In this document: in pieces, positions 33,386 through 42,946 of the stretch
Numbering within the stretch: the first letter of the stretch is position 1
Layout of the letters: each line of letters starts with the position of its first letter
From: Diplocloster hominis
GTDB taxonomy: Bacteria > Bacillota > Clostridia > Lachnospirales > Lachnospiraceae
Direction: 5' to 3'
NCBI RefSeq assembly: GCF_032380655.1
Contig: NZ_JAWDIY010000020.1
Coordinates: forward strand, 1-64,000
DNA: 64,000 nt
The notes under the pieces: model-generated
Database searches by the model: none
Told to the model about the DNA's origin: nothing
What the model saw: the letters and a program-made list of their open reading frames with translations, nothing else
Translations under genes and position numbers: made by a program

Positions 33386-34668
33386 CGGCCGGCGCTTTTG
33401 AATTGGATAAAGAGCAATGCGCTGATTCCCATCAGCACAGGGTAGACCAGATAAGGCATGATTTCAAATGGGGTGAGCCCGGACAGGCTGGAGGCCGAGA
33501 GCAGCTGCGCCCCATAAGGGATCATCCCCTGGCAGACCGAGGTAAAGATATCCAACAGGGATGCCGATCTCCTGGGCGTAATCTCATACACGTCACTGAT
33601 CTCCTTCGCAATAGGGCCGGCGATCACGATCGCTACCGTATTGTTGGCGGTACACAGATCAACCAGCGCCGCCAGCGCGGCTATTCCCACCTCTGCGCCC
33701 TTCTTTCCTCTGATCCTCCTCCTAATGAATTGAATGATACACTGAATCCCGCCGTATTCCCGTACCAGAGACACAATGCAGGCGACGATCAGAGAAATTA
33801 CCGTAATGTCATACATCCCGGTCACTCCATCCCCGATTACCGTAAAAATCTCCGAGACAGCAAAAGCACCGGTTCCAACCCCAACCACCAGGGAAAAAGC
33901 CGTACCGAACAGCAGCACGAGAAACACGTTAAAGCCCAGCAGCGCCCCGGCCAGTACTCCCAGATAAGGAAGGACACGGATCACCTGATAAGGATGTTCT
34001 CCCGGCAGCACATAATTCTTCCCCCAGGTAATGGCGACAAAAAAGAGCAGTGTCAGGACCGCCGCAGGCAGCACGATAAAAAAGTTGGCCTTGTATTTAT
34101 CCTTCATCTCACACCCCTGAGTTTTGACCGCCGCGATGGTCGTATCGGATATCATCGACAGATTGTCCCCAAACATAGCGCCGCAGACCACCGCTCCCAC
34201 GCAGATCGCCATAGAGAAGCCTGTCTTCTCGCTGATCCCCACTGCGATCGGTGTCAATGCCGCGATGGTCCCCATGGAAGTCCCCATAGACAGGGAAATA
34301 AAACATCCGATCAAAAAAAGACCGGCCACAGCGACTCCTGCCGGCAGGATACTAAGGCCCAGATTGACCGTACTTTCCATTCCTCCCGCTCTCGTCACCG
34401 CCCCGGAAAACGCTCCGGCTGACAGAAAAATCAGACACATGGTGACGATATTTTCATTTCCCACTCCTTTTGAGATCACTTGTATCTTATCCGCAAAGGA
34501 CAGTTTCCGGTTCTGACAGAAAGCCACTACCAGCGCGATCAGAAAGCCCACGATCGCCGGCATCCGGTAAAAATCTCCGGTCAGCCAGCCCACTCCCAGA
34601 AAAACAAGCAGGAATATTCCTATAGGAAGCAGGGCAATAAGCCTGCCCTTATCTTCATTTTGATTCAT
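33370..34668 (-). CDS. NhaC-family Na+/H+ antiporter
   Basis: 432 residues with about 11-12 membrane segments. Family motifs include SMGTSMGTIAALTPIA (about 128-143) and CGAMFGDNLSMISDTTIAA (about 160-178), and later TANNTVAIVIAGPIAKEIS. Such proteins exchange sodium for protons, or amino-acid-related substrates in some branches. It starts opposite the TRIC-like gene across a 350-bp region with a duplicated hairpin. Its 3' end overlaps the M20 gene on the other strand. Confidence 0.9.
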   Translation of the reverse strand: MNQNEDKGRLIALLPIGIFLLVFLGVGWLTGDFYRMPAIVGFLIALVVAFCQNRKLSFADKIQVISKGVGNENIVTMCLIFLSAGAFSGAVTRAGGMESTVNLGLSILPAGVAVAGLFLIGCFISLSMGTSMGTIAALTPIAVGISEKTGFSMAICVGAVVCGAMFGDNLSMISDTTIAAVKTQGCEMKDKYKANFFIVLPAAVLTLLFFVAITWGKNYVLPGEHPYQVIRVLPYLGVLAGALLGFNVFLVLLFGTAFSLVVGVGTGAFAVSEIFTVIGDGVTGMYDITVISLIVACIVSLVREYGGIQCIIQFIRRRIRGKKGAEVGIAALAALVDLCTANNTVAIVIAGPIAKEISDVYEITPRRSASLLDIFTSVCQGMIPYGAQLLSASSLSGLTPFEIMPYLVYPVLMGISALLFIQFKSAGRQTLW

Positions 34669-34722
34669 AAGTTTCTCCTTTATAATGATTATCCTCTGTC
34701 GCTGTGACCGCTTAGTGCCCGT

Positions 34723-34893
34723 GTGCCCGTATTATGGGCACTTACGTGCGATGCGTAAAAAATAGTCAGCGAGGTTTTTTCGAGCGCTACTATTTTTTAT
34801 CGCTATGAGCACTTAGTGCCCGTATTATGGGCACTTACGTACGATGCATAAAAAATAGTCAGCGAGGTTTTTTCGAGCGCTACTATTTTTTAT
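34723..34893. repeat. Duplicated 78-bp double-hairpin unit
   Basis: Copy 1 is 34723-34800 and copy 2 is 34816-34893, differing at two positions (period 93). Each unit holds a small hairpin GTGCCC/GGGCAC and a large one with AAAAAATAGT/ACTATTTTTT arms and an inner AGCG/CGCT stem. The A/T tracts on both sides make it look like a bidirectional terminator. It lies in the 348-bp gap between two genes transcribed away from it. A TATAAT at 34978-34983 is the likely -10 for the TRIC-like gene. Confidence 0.85.
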
Positions 34894-35016
34894 TTTATTA
34901 TAGGTGCCTTTTGTTTACAAGGGGAAATAACTGGGCATGATCCCTTTTCCGCTCTTTTCTTGTCCCGGCATTTGAGCTATAATATTACCATCATTGATAT
35001 AATCGGGGTACACACT

Positions 35017-35670
35017 ATGGACTATCAGAATCTGATCACATTTATCATGGAAATGCTGGGAACGATAGCCTTCGCATCCTCGGGTGCCATGACGGCTGTG
35101 GAAAAGAACATGGACATCTTTGGAGTCAGTGTACTGGGTGTGGTCACCGCCACAGGAGGCGGGCTGATCCGGGATCTGGTACTGGGAATTACTCCGCCCG
35201 GCATGTTCCGGGATCCGGTATACGCGCTGGCGGCTATCGTCACATCCTGCTGTCTGTTCTGGATCTTATATGCGAAAAAAGAATGGTTGTCCGGAGCTTT
35301 CCGGGCAACCTATGATAAAATAATGCTTGCGTTTGACGCTGTGGGACTTGGGATCTTTACGGCCGTGGGTATATTCACCGCCGTGCAGAACGGGTATCAG
35401 GATAATCTGTTCCTGCTGGTATTCGTCGGTACCATAACCGGTGTGGGCGGCGGTATCCTGCGCGATGTGCTGGCAGGCGAAACCCCCTACATATTTGTGA
35501 AGCATGTATACGCCTGCGCCTCCATTGCCGGCGCTCTGTTCTATATCCTGTTACAGGACCCGTTTGGCCAGGTCACGGCTATGTTCGGCACTTCCGCCCT
35601 GGTGATCCTGCTTCGATTCCTGGCAGCCCATTATAAATGGAACCTGCCGCGCCTAAAGAGGTCTGTCTAA
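35017..35670 (+). CDS. Trimeric intracellular cation channel (TRIC/UPF0126) family protein
   Basis: 217 residues from the ATG at 35017. Two homologous halves, each with three helices: GTIAFASSGAMTAVEKNMDIFG with GGGLIRDLVLG (about 12-60), and DAVGLGIFTAVG with GGGILRDVLAGETP (about 95-150). The glycine-rich kinked helices form the pore in characterised prokaryotic TRIC channels, which pass monovalent cations. Divergent from an Na+/H+ antiporter, so ion homeostasis is plausible. SD is weak (CGGGGT). Confidence 0.88.
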   Translation: MDYQNLITFIMEMLGTIAFASSGAMTAVEKNMDIFGVSVLGVVTATGGGLIRDLVLGITPPGMFRDPVYALAAIVTSCCLFWILYAKKEWLSGAFRATYDKIMLAFDAVGLGIFTAVGIFTAVQNGYQDNLFLLVFVGTITGVGGGILRDVLAGETPYIFVKHVYACASIAGALFYILLQDPFGQVTAMFGTSALVILLRFLAAHYKWNLPRLKRSV

Positions 35671-35709
35671 AGGTGGTGTCTAAAGGTGGTATTTAACTGC
35701 GCCATTCCC

Positions 35710-36558
35710 TTATTCTTCATACAGCACTTTTCCCGCTATGTCTCCTGCCCACACTTCCGTGTCCAGCTGCCATTCATTTTGAATCGCTTCTTTCCCGGCA
35801 TCGGTCCGGACCATTTTCCCATTTTCCAACTGCTCTTCTGTTATATGTTCTTCATTTGTCTCAATGTCATAGTCTACAGATAACTGCGCCGCCATTTCCA
35901 GAGAACTATTATCCCACCTGTATTTAGCGTAGCCATAGCTGGATGCGCTGTTTCTCCAGCAGGACAATATTTCCTGATCCGCAGCGTTAAGGATCGGATT
36001 CTGTATCTCCTGAAATTCCGGAGCTTCTTCATATTTTTTGGTAACAGGATTTGACAGATAACAGGCATAGTATTTTATGCCCTGGTTTCCGTACCGGCCC
36101 AGATCCAGAAGAATATCACGGCTGCCATCAAAATTCACATCCGCCAACAGGACTTTTCCCGTAAATGCGGCTGGTGTATCGCTGAGATCATATTTGTAGA
36201 CAATGGTCTGAATCGTTTTTTTGCTTTTATCTGCCACGGCTATCTGCATTTCCATTATGGTGGTAATGTCTTTCCAGTCAGCATTTTCATCTCTGACCGG
36301 GTGTACCTCATATTTGTAATCACTATTATAATCCGTATCTGCCGCCTGGGTTTTATCCTCCGATACAGTTTTATCCTCTGAGATGGGATCATCCTGTAAT
36401 GCGGCAGTGTTTTGATTTTTCGACTCCTCCCTCTTATGATCAGGCGCCTCTGTTGACGGACTGCTGTTCTCACGTGCAGAATCCCGATTGGATTGGTTAC
36501 ATGCCGAAAGGAACAGGAATATAAAAACGTACATAATAATTAATAAATTTTTTTTCAT
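35710..36558 (-). CDS. Putative lipoprotein with EF-hand-like loop
   Basis: 282 residues. Signal peptide with lipobox LSAC (Cys about 20), then a low-complexity Ser/Glu/Asp/Thr linker (about 22-80), then a globular domain containing ADVNFDGSRDILLDLG (about 145-160), a calcium-loop-like Asp pattern seen in XAC2610-type and VCBS-like surface proteins. Expected on the outer face of the membrane. No neighbour hints at a role, and I cannot name a function. Confidence 0.75.
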   Translation of the reverse strand: MKKNLLIIMYVFIFLFLSACNQSNRDSARENSSPSTEAPDHKREESKNQNTAALQDDPISEDKTVSEDKTQAADTDYNSDYKYEVHPVRDENADWKDITTIMEMQIAVADKSKKTIQTIVYKYDLSDTPAAFTGKVLLADVNFDGSRDILLDLGRYGNQGIKYYACYLSNPVTKKYEEAPEFQEIQNPILNAADQEILSCWRNSASSYGYAKYRWDNSSLEMAAQLSVDYDIETNEEHITEEQLENGKMVRTDAGKEAIQNEWQLDTEVWAGDIAGKVLYEE

Positions 36559-36589
36559 CTATACCTCCATGTTTATCTATAGTACTTGT

Positions 36590-36715
36590 TACCAACTATA
36601 CCACTATGTTCACGTTTATACCACCATGTCATGTCTGTACCATCATGTTCACGTTTATACCGACATGTTCATGTCTGTACCATCATGTTCACGTCCTTAC
36701 TGATATGTTCACATG
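36590..36715. repeat. Imperfect tandem repeat with ATGTTCA motifs
   Basis: About 57-bp period: TCTGTACCATCATGTTCACG occurs near 36630 and 36674, with half-units CATGTTCA/TTTATACC between them. The gap 36559-37000 otherwise contains an AT-rich stretch and no gene that I can support. Confidence 0.7.
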
Positions 36716-37000
36716 ATCTGGCTTGTAACGGGATAGGCTGACATCGGTCCGCCTCATATTATAGTTGTTCCTCTTCTCCACATCTATAAATTTGTAATTT
36801 GTGGTTTTTACATTATACTTCGCATTTACCCGTTCGTAAAGTGTATCGCAGAGGCCCTGTTTCTAAAGAAATAGCTAAATCCCTGCCTCTTAAAAAATGC
36901 TGAATTCCCGCTTCTTAAGCACCGGTTGAAATCCCCCTTCCCAGGAACCGTCCCTATCTTTTCAGCTTAATGAAAATATAGATTTCAGGACTTTAATTCA

Positions 37001-37030
37001 TTGACGAAGTACACCACAAAGCACTATAAT
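37001..37030 (+). promoter_or_regulatory. Promoter of the PAS-GGDEF-EAL gene
   Basis: TTGACG (37001-37006), 18-bp spacer, perfect TATAAT (37025-37030). The start codon at 37150 lies about 115 bp downstream, leaving an untranslated leader long enough for regulation. Confidence 0.7.
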
Positions 37031-37149
37031 TATAGTTATGAGTTGTATAACCGGTTGCTCCTGGGCATTCCCGGAACGCTTTGTTTTCATGGATGTTTTA
37101 AAATACGATCGGATTTTACAGGCCGATGTTGTATCAGGGATGGGATTTT

Positions 37150-40100
37150 ATGAATACGAAAACGAATAACGCGGCTGTTTACATTATCGATTCCAATTTC
37201 AGGATTCTTTACTTTAATCACGTATTACAGAGATGTTATCCTGATCTGCACGCCGGTGAATACTGCTATGAATCCATCTGCGAGGAATGCCACCCCTGTG
37301 CGGGCTGTCCACTCGTTACCGGAAGAACAGAGGGCACTATTTTTTACAACAAAGTTCTGAAAAAGTGGGTGGAGGTGAATACCGCTCTCTTTGATACTGC
37401 CAGGGATCGTGACTACAAAATCATCCTGGCCAGGGAGATCAAAGAAGATAACCGGAATCTTTTTTATAATTTAACGAACCTCTCCACGTATGATGAGCTC
37501 TTTGAACTGAATCTCACCAGTGACAGTTATAAAATCCTGTACCATATGGAAGGAAAATATGTGATACCGGCGGCCGAGGGCCGGCTCGGAGACATGATTC
37601 AGGAGGTCGTTGCGGGAATGATCCATCCCGATGACCGGGAGGCCTTCCTGTCTTTCTGGAATCTGGAGAATATATTGCCCCGGATGGCCCAGGACAGCCG
37701 GGATAATATGCTAAGAGGCCAATTCCGTAAAAAGAGGACGGACGGGACATGGTGCTGGGTTTTACAGACCGTCGTGCCCTTGTGTCAGGGAGAGAAGGAT
37801 GACCAGATCCTTATGTGCTTTATCCAGGACATCAATGAGGAAAAGCTGCGGGAACTGGAAAATGAGGATACTGCCCAGGCTCAGCCGGTTTTAGATCCGC
37901 TGACCGGCCTGTATAACAAGGCCGATTTTTTCCGGGCGGCCGGCGCCGCTTTAAACCGCGGGAATGAGACTTCCTGGTGTCTGATGGCCATTGATATCGA
38001 ACATTTCAAACTGTTCAACGAATGGTACGGGATGGAGGCCGGTGATTTCTTCTTAAAGGAGATTGCCGGAGAGTTAAAAAAAGCCCAGTCTGACGGCGTA
38101 GTCGCCGGTTATCTGGGGGAGGATGATTTCGGCGTCCTTGTACCGAACCGCCCGGGGCTGTTGGAGGAACTTCAGAACCAGATCACACGCTGCGTCCTGC
38201 AATATGGAGACAACGCCGGGTTTTTACCCGCCTTTGGCCTGTATGCCGTAGATCAGCCGCCCCTGCCGGTCAGTACCATGTACGACCGCGCGTCTCTTGC
38301 CATGTCCAAAATAAAGGGGAATTACGCAAGACGTGTATGCTGGTATGATGAGAGTATGTTCCTGAAGATGGAAAATGACCATAAGCTTCTCACCCAGGTC
38401 CAAAAAGGCCTGGAACGCCATGAATTTACCTTCTATGCCCAGCCAAAATGTAATATTGCCACAGGCAAGATCGTAGGGCTGGAATCACTGGTGCGCTGGA
38501 ATCATCCTCAGAACGGTGTTATCATGCCGGGTGTATTTATTCCCACGCTGGAGGAATATGGATTCATCGCCAAGCTGGACCTCTATATCTGGGAAGAGGT
38601 ATGCATCAATTTAAGGCGTTGGATGGACAGCGGACACCGCCCCATACCCATCTCAGTGAACGTTTCCCGTGTGGATGTATATACCCTGGATGTCGCCGGG
38701 TCTTTTCAGAATCTTGTGGAACGCTACGGTTTGAAGCCTGAACTTTTGGAGATTGAGATTACGGAGAGCGCCTACGCGGAGGAGTTCCAGATTATTACAG
38801 GAGTCGTGGACAAGCTGCGCAGCCTGGGCTTTACCGTGCTCATGGACGACTTTGGCAGCGGCTATTCGTCCCTTAACATGCTCAAAGACATCAATGTGGA
38901 TGTACTAAAAATCGATATGAAATTCCTTGCGATGGACGAGCAGAGCGCCGGGAAGGGGATCAGTATTCTGGAATCGATCATCAGTATGGCGCGGCTGATC
39001 GGGCTGCGGATCATCGCTGAGGGGATCGAGACGGCGGATCAGCTGGAATTTTTGTTAAATATGGGATGCGGCTACGGCCAGGGCTATTATTTCTATAAAC
39101 CCATGCCGATTGAAGTATTTGAACCTCTGCTGGCCAATGAAGAAAACCTGGATTTCCGGGGAGTCATGCCGCAGAGTTTGCAGCGGCTCAGCCTAAAAGA
39201 GCTGCTGAACGAGGACATGATTACCGAATCCATTATCGATCATATTTTAGGCGGCATCGCTTTCTATGACGTCTCCGGGGATCAGGTGAAGCTGCTGCGC
39301 GCCAACGAGCAGTACTGCCGGATCACAGGCGCCGACCTGTCGGAACTGACCCCGGGACACAAAACCGAGCTGGATAACGTCTATCCTGAGGATCAGGCCA
39401 AAACCATGGAATTATTCCAGCAGGCCCGCAGAAACATCCCGGTCGGCGCTGTAGGGGAGATCCGGTATCTCCGGGAAGACGGGAATACCATATGGCTGCA
39501 GCTTCGGGTCTTTTACCTGAGAGAGCAGGACGGTCACAGCCTGTACTACGGAGCAGCCAGCGATATTACCGTTCAAAAGCAGCGGGAACAGCAGCTGATC
39601 AACTCTCAGAGAGCGCTTTCCGCTGTGGTCCATATCTCAGAAAATGATTCTTCCTTTATGAAACTGACGGAGGAAAACCGGCGGGCGGCGGCTTCGATCT
39701 TTGCGCAGATGAGTCCCGGCGGTATGATCGGCGGTTACTGCGAGGAAGGCTTCCCCCTCTATTTCGCCAACAATGCCATCGTAAGCCTGATGGGCTTCGA
39801 TTCTTACGAGGAGCTGGAGCAGGCGATCCGGGGAAAGGTAATCAACACCATTCATCCTGACGACCGGGAAGCAGTGGCCCGGGATATCGGTCCGGAGTAT
39901 TATCCGGGCCTGGAATATACCACCACCTACCGTATGCCGAAAAAGGACGGTACCTGGTTCTGGACCCTGGACAAGGGACAGGTGATCCGGGCGGAGGACG
40001 GCAGGCTCGCCATTGTCAGCGCCTGTACCGACATCTCCGAAACGATGGCCGCCCAGCGCCAGCTGGCCGAGCGCAACGCCCTGCTCGTGCGCCAGAATCA

Positions 40101-40554
40101 GGAGCTGAATTTTCTATATAACGATATGCCCGGCGGTTATCACCGCTGCGCCAATACGAAGGAGTATGATTTTATTTACATAAGCAACCGTTTTTTGGAG
40201 ATATTCGGCTATACCCGAGAGGAGATCAAGGAGCTGTTCGATGATAAATTTCTCTATATGATCCATCCAGACGACCGTCCCCTGGTAAATGCCGGCGTCA
40301 GCAGCCTTAAGGAAGACCGCGGAAATAGGAATCTGGAATATCGTATGCTCAGTAAGCAGGGTTACATCTGGGTAGTCGACCAGAGCCGTTATATGGAATA
40401 CAGAGGAAAGCCATTTCTTCAGGGAGTGGTTATGGATATCTCCGAAACGGTAATGCTTCGGGAGAAAATGAAACAGCTAGAAGAGGCTATACCCCATCCC
40501 GGGGAAGAACCGCGCACCGCGAACCATCCAGTTGACAGGACGTGCAGCAAGTAA
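37150..40554 (+). CDS. PAS-GGDEF-EAL-PAS multidomain cyclic-di-GMP protein
   Basis: About 1134 residues. Order: an N-terminal PAS-like domain (about 8-95) with a cysteine cluster (CYESICEECHPCAGCP, near 39-54); a second PAS (about 110-235); a GGDEF domain (about 245-410) whose signature is GEDDF, so cyclase activity is doubtful; an EAL phosphodiesterase domain (about 420-665); then three PAS-type segments (about 700-1110). In the EAL domain the motif is ESL but the metal and catalytic residues look kept: Glu of GLESLVRW, Asn of SVNVSR, Glu of EITES, the Asp pair of DDFGSG, Lys of LKID, Glu of EGIET and Gln of GQGYYF. No membrane segment, so it is a soluble sensor likely to hydrolyse c-di-GMP. 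Confidence 0.92.
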   Translation: MNTKTNNAAVYIIDSNFRILYFNHVLQRCYPDLHAGEYCYESICEECHPCAGCPLVTGRTEGTIFYNKVLKKWVEVNTALFDTARDRDYKIILAREIKEDNRNLFYNLTNLSTYDELFELNLTSDSYKILYHMEGKYVIPAAEGRLGDMIQEVVAGMIHPDDREAFLSFWNLENILPRMAQDSRDNMLRGQFRKKRTDGTWCWVLQTVVPLCQGEKDDQILMCFIQDINEEKLRELENEDTAQAQPVLDPLTGLYNKADFFRAAGAALNRGNETSWCLMAIDIEHFKLFNEWYGMEAGDFFLKEIAGELKKAQSDGVVAGYLGEDDFGVLVPNRPGLLEELQNQITRCVLQYGDNAGFLPAFGLYAVDQPPLPVSTMYDRASLAMSKIKGNYARRVCWYDESMFLKMENDHKLLTQVQKGLERHEFTFYAQPKCNIATGKIVGLESLVRWNHPQNGVIMPGVFIPTLEEYGFIAKLDLYIWEEVCINLRRWMDSGHRPIPISVNVSRVDVYTLDVAGSFQNLVERYGLKPELLEIEITESAYAEEFQIITGVVDKLRSLGFTVLMDDFGSGYSSLNMLKDINVDVLKIDMKFLAMDEQSAGKGISILESIISMARLIGLRIIAEGIETADQLEFLLNMGCGYGQGYYFYKPMPIEVFEPLLANEENLDFRGVMPQSLQRLSLKELLNEDMITESIIDHILGGIAFYDVSGDQVKLLRANEQYCRITGADLSELTPGHKTELDNVYPEDQAKTMELFQQARRNIPVGAVGEIRYLREDGNTIWLQLRVFYLREQDGHSLYYGAASDITVQKQREQQLINSQRALSAVVHISENDSSFMKLTEENRRAAASIFAQMSPGGMIGGYCEEGFPLYFANNAIVSLMGFDSYEELEQAIRGKVINTIHPDDREAVARDIGPEYYPGLEYTTTYRMPKKDGTWFWTLDKGQVIRAEDGRLAIVSACTDISETMAAQRQLAERNALLVRQNQELNFLYNDMPGGYHRCANTKEYDFIYISNRFLEIFGYTREEIKELFDDKFLYMIHPDDRPLVNAGVSSLKEDRGNRNLEYRMLSKQGYIWVVDQSRYMEYRGKPFLQGVVMDISETVMLREKMKQLEEAIPHPGEEPRTANHPVDRTCSK

Positions 40555-40555
40555 A

Positions 40556-40615
40556 AGAAAGGTGCCGCAGACGTACGGCTAAGCCGCTGTACCTCTGTGG
40601 CACCCTTACTTTTAA
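40556..40615. terminator. Bidirectional terminator between convergent genes
   Basis: GGTGCCGCAG (40561-40570) pairs with CTGTGGCACC (40595-40604), with inner complementary sequence, A-rich on the left and T-rich on the right. It serves the EAL gene and the AraC-GyrI gene, whose 3' ends face each other. Confidence 0.72.
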
Positions 40616-40632
40616 CCTTTGCTGTTACCGGA

Positions 40633-41511
40633 TTATTTCTTTTCAACCGCCACCCAGATCTCACAGCTATAATCGGGGGCCTCCACATCCGCTGAGGGAT
40701 AGGCTTCAAAATCCGTTCCGCCGCAGGGCTGATACTCGCTGGCCGGGAAGAACTCGCTGTATATCTGCTGGTAAAGCTTCTGGAACGCCTCCGGCATCCT
40801 GCCGACACAGGGAAATACCACATAGGTGTGGGCCGGGATCTCCACCACCGTCAGGTCCTCATCGCTCACAGGCGCGCCGTTGTAATGGGCACCGATGGCA
40901 TATGGGAACTCTGTATCGGCAGCATCCTTGCCAAAACTGGCGCCAACGATGCAGTTTTGGAAAATGTTATTCTCCGGAATATACTTACAAATTTCCGAGA
41001 TCGTACCGTCTGTGCCGCAGGTCTGCCAAAAGCGGGAGATCTCCTGCGAGGTCAGTTCCTTCTTGCTGGATACCTGTTTCTTTTTGCAGATAATCGGGAA
41101 TGCTCCCAGGGTCTCAATTCTGTAATTCATCGTGTTTCCTCCATCTAAACTTAGTTTTACGGAAAGAGGAGAAAAAGATTTGAGGGCAGCGCCGCCATGC
41201 TTTGCCTGCGAGGGTGTTACCCCGTGAAATCTGGTGAACGCGCGGCTGAAGCTCTCGGGCGTGTCATATCCGTACTTAAGCGCGGCGTCGATCACCTTGA
41301 TATCCGACGACGCCAGCTCATTTCCCGCCAGGGAGAGCCGCCGCATCCGGATGTAATCGCCTAGTGTGAAGCCGCAGAGGATACTGAAAATCCTCTGGAA
41401 ATGAAAGCTGGACGAATAGGCCTGCTTCGCCGCTTCTTCATAATCAATGGTTTCCGTGATATGGGCTTCCACATAATCTACCGCCCGCTGTATCCCTTTG
41501 ATCCACTCCAT
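40633..41511 (-). CDS. AraC-family regulator with GyrI-like effector domain
   Basis: 292 residues from the ATG at 41511, preceded by AAAGGAGCATACAA. N-terminal double helix-turn-helix (about 8-105; YGYDTPESFSRAFTRFHGVTPS is its second motif, quoted across about 75-96) and C-terminal GyrI/Rob-type small-molecule-binding domain (about 130-290). Such proteins activate efflux or stress genes on binding drugs. It is one of three proteins of this architecture in the window (also at 54.0 and 61.3 kb). Neighbours are an EAL protein and a two-component system; its target is unknown. Confidence 0.9.
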   Translation of the reverse strand: MEWIKGIQRAVDYVEAHITETIDYEEAAKQAYSSSFHFQRIFSILCGFTLGDYIRMRRLSLAGNELASSDIKVIDAALKYGYDTPESFSRAFTRFHGVTPSQAKHGGAALKSFSPLSVKLSLDGGNTMNYRIETLGAFPIICKKKQVSSKKELTSQEISRFWQTCGTDGTISEICKYIPENNIFQNCIVGASFGKDAADTEFPYAIGAHYNGAPVSDEDLTVVEIPAHTYVVFPCVGRMPEAFQKLYQQIYSEFFPASEYQPCGGTDFEAYPSADVEAPDYSCEIWVAVEKK

Positions 41512-41587
41512 TTGTATGCTCCTTTCCGTATAAGTACATGATAGAGGAAATCGGGTCCGGCTTCCTGACATTGTGTGCGCTCTGTTG

Positions 41588-42946
41588 TTACGCGCCCTCC
41601 TGGCAGAGAGCGATTTTACAGAACCTGATTGTAACCACCCCGCCTGTATCGCTGTTGCTCATCTCTAGTCGTCCTGCGTGGTTTTTGGTTACCTGTGCAG
41701 CAAACCAAAGGCCCAGTCCATGGTGTCCGTCAGCGCCGCGGGCTGCATCATCACGCCACAGGCGCTCTGCCGCGTGATGTAACGCCGCCTTACTGAATCC
41801 GGGACCCTCATCACCTACCGTGACTTGCCAGCCGTCGTCTGTCATACTGCCTTCCAGATACACGTTTCCGCCCGCCGGTGTATACTCGATGGCATTCTGT
41901 ACCACATTGCCGAGCGCGCGGAGCAGACGCTCTTTTTGAATATCCGCCTCACCCTCCAGACCGTTATGCATATGCAGGCAGATCCTCCTGGCATCCGCAA
42001 CGGCTGTGGCCCTCCGGCAAAGCTCGTCAAACAGGACGGACAGGGCGGTATGTTCAAATGCCTCATCCGCGCCGGCGGAGGTTACCAGAAGGCTGGCAAC
42101 ATACTGTTTGGCCCTGTTATTGCTGGCAGCGATTGTTTCCACCATTTTGCGGCTTCCCTCCGGAAGTCCTTCATCCAGCAGAAGTTCCGCATTGCCCCCC
42201 ACCAGGGTGAGCGGGGTTTTTAAATCATGGGCGAGAGCTGCTATCTCAGCCTCCCGTTCCTGCTGTGCCGCCCACTGGGAGGACAGGGAGCTGTACAGTG
42301 CCTCCCTCATTTGCTCCATCGCGCCAAGTGCCTGATCATACTCCCGTATGCCCGCATGGGGCATTACAAAATTAAGCTCCTGCGCCCCCACCTTCCTGCT
42401 CACCTCGCTGAACAGCTTCAGCTTGGCCGCGAGATGCCTGCGCAGCCACAGGGTGTTAAACAGCAGGCAGAGTACCCATACCACTCCCAGCGCGGCCAGC
42501 CACAGGTATTCAAAGGGCGGCAGAATGCTCCTCAGCACAGGATTCGCGAACTCTGCCCGGTAATACCAGCGGATGATTACCGTGCTTCCATCCGCGTAGG
42601 TGTGCCGTATCACATGTACGTCATTGGTTTCCTCCTGAATACATCCGGCAAGGGCTTCCAGCTCTTTGCCCTCCGCATTGCTTTCCAGCACTTCGCCGTC
42701 TTTGTTAAACAAAACGTACCGGGCGAGGAAATCGTCATCAGGAGAAACAAAAGCTTGAGGGTCTTTGGCCAGCATTTGCTCCACCTGCCGGTTGGAAACC
42801 GATCCATGGTAAACTACACCGGTGTTCTGAAGAAGCACCAGGGCGATATACCATGCCAGGAAACATAACAGCATACAGCCCAGCATAACGACGGCAAACC
42901 GCAAAAGCACAAAGGAAAGGCTTACAGAGCGCTGTCTTTTCGCCAT
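41588..42946 (-). CDS. Sensor histidine kinase
   Basis: 452 residues: first membrane helix about 15-38, an extracytoplasmic loop of about 110 residues, a second helix about 155-178, HAMP-like linker, HisKA with AALAHDLKTPLTL (phospho-acceptor His about 243), and HATPase with GNVVQNAIEYTP (N box) and GDEGPGF. It overlaps the response-regulator gene by 25 bp. Together with the ABC exporter downstream of the same strand order (exporter, regulator, kinase) it resembles peptide-antibiotic sensing modules of the NisK/BceS kind. Confidence 0.93.
   Translation of the reverse strand: MAKRQRSVSLSFVLLRFAVVMLGCMLLCFLAWYIALVLLQNTGVVYHGSVSNRQVEQMLAKDPQAFVSPDDDFLARYVLFNKDGEVLESNAEGKELEALAGCIQEETNDVHVIRHTYADGSTVIIRWYYRAEFANPVLRSILPPFEYLWLAALGVVWVLCLLFNTLWLRRHLAAKLKLFSEVSRKVGAQELNFVMPHAGIREYDQALGAMEQMREALYSSLSSQWAAQQEREAEIAALAHDLKTPLTLVGGNAELLLDEGLPEGSRKMVETIAASNNRAKQYVASLLVTSAGADEAFEHTALSVLFDELCRRATAVADARRICLHMHNGLEGEADIQKERLLRALGNVVQNAIEYTPAGGNVYLEGSMTDDGWQVTVGDEGPGFSKAALHHAAERLWRDDAARGADGHHGLGLWFAAQVTKNHAGRLEMSNSDTGGVVTIRFCKIALCQEGA

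Noticed and set aside
33403..34422. A 339-codon plus-strand frame, rich in His, Arg and Asp
   Set aside because: Antisense shadow of the NhaC gene, low-complexity translation, no SD.
34723..34893. CRISPR-like repeat pair
   Set aside because: Only two copies of 78 bp with no unique spacers; hairpin/terminator structure explains it better.
36488..36703. Small plus-strand frame of 71 codons rich in Tyr, His and Met
   Set aside because: Produced by the tandem ATGTTCA repeat; no SD or homology.
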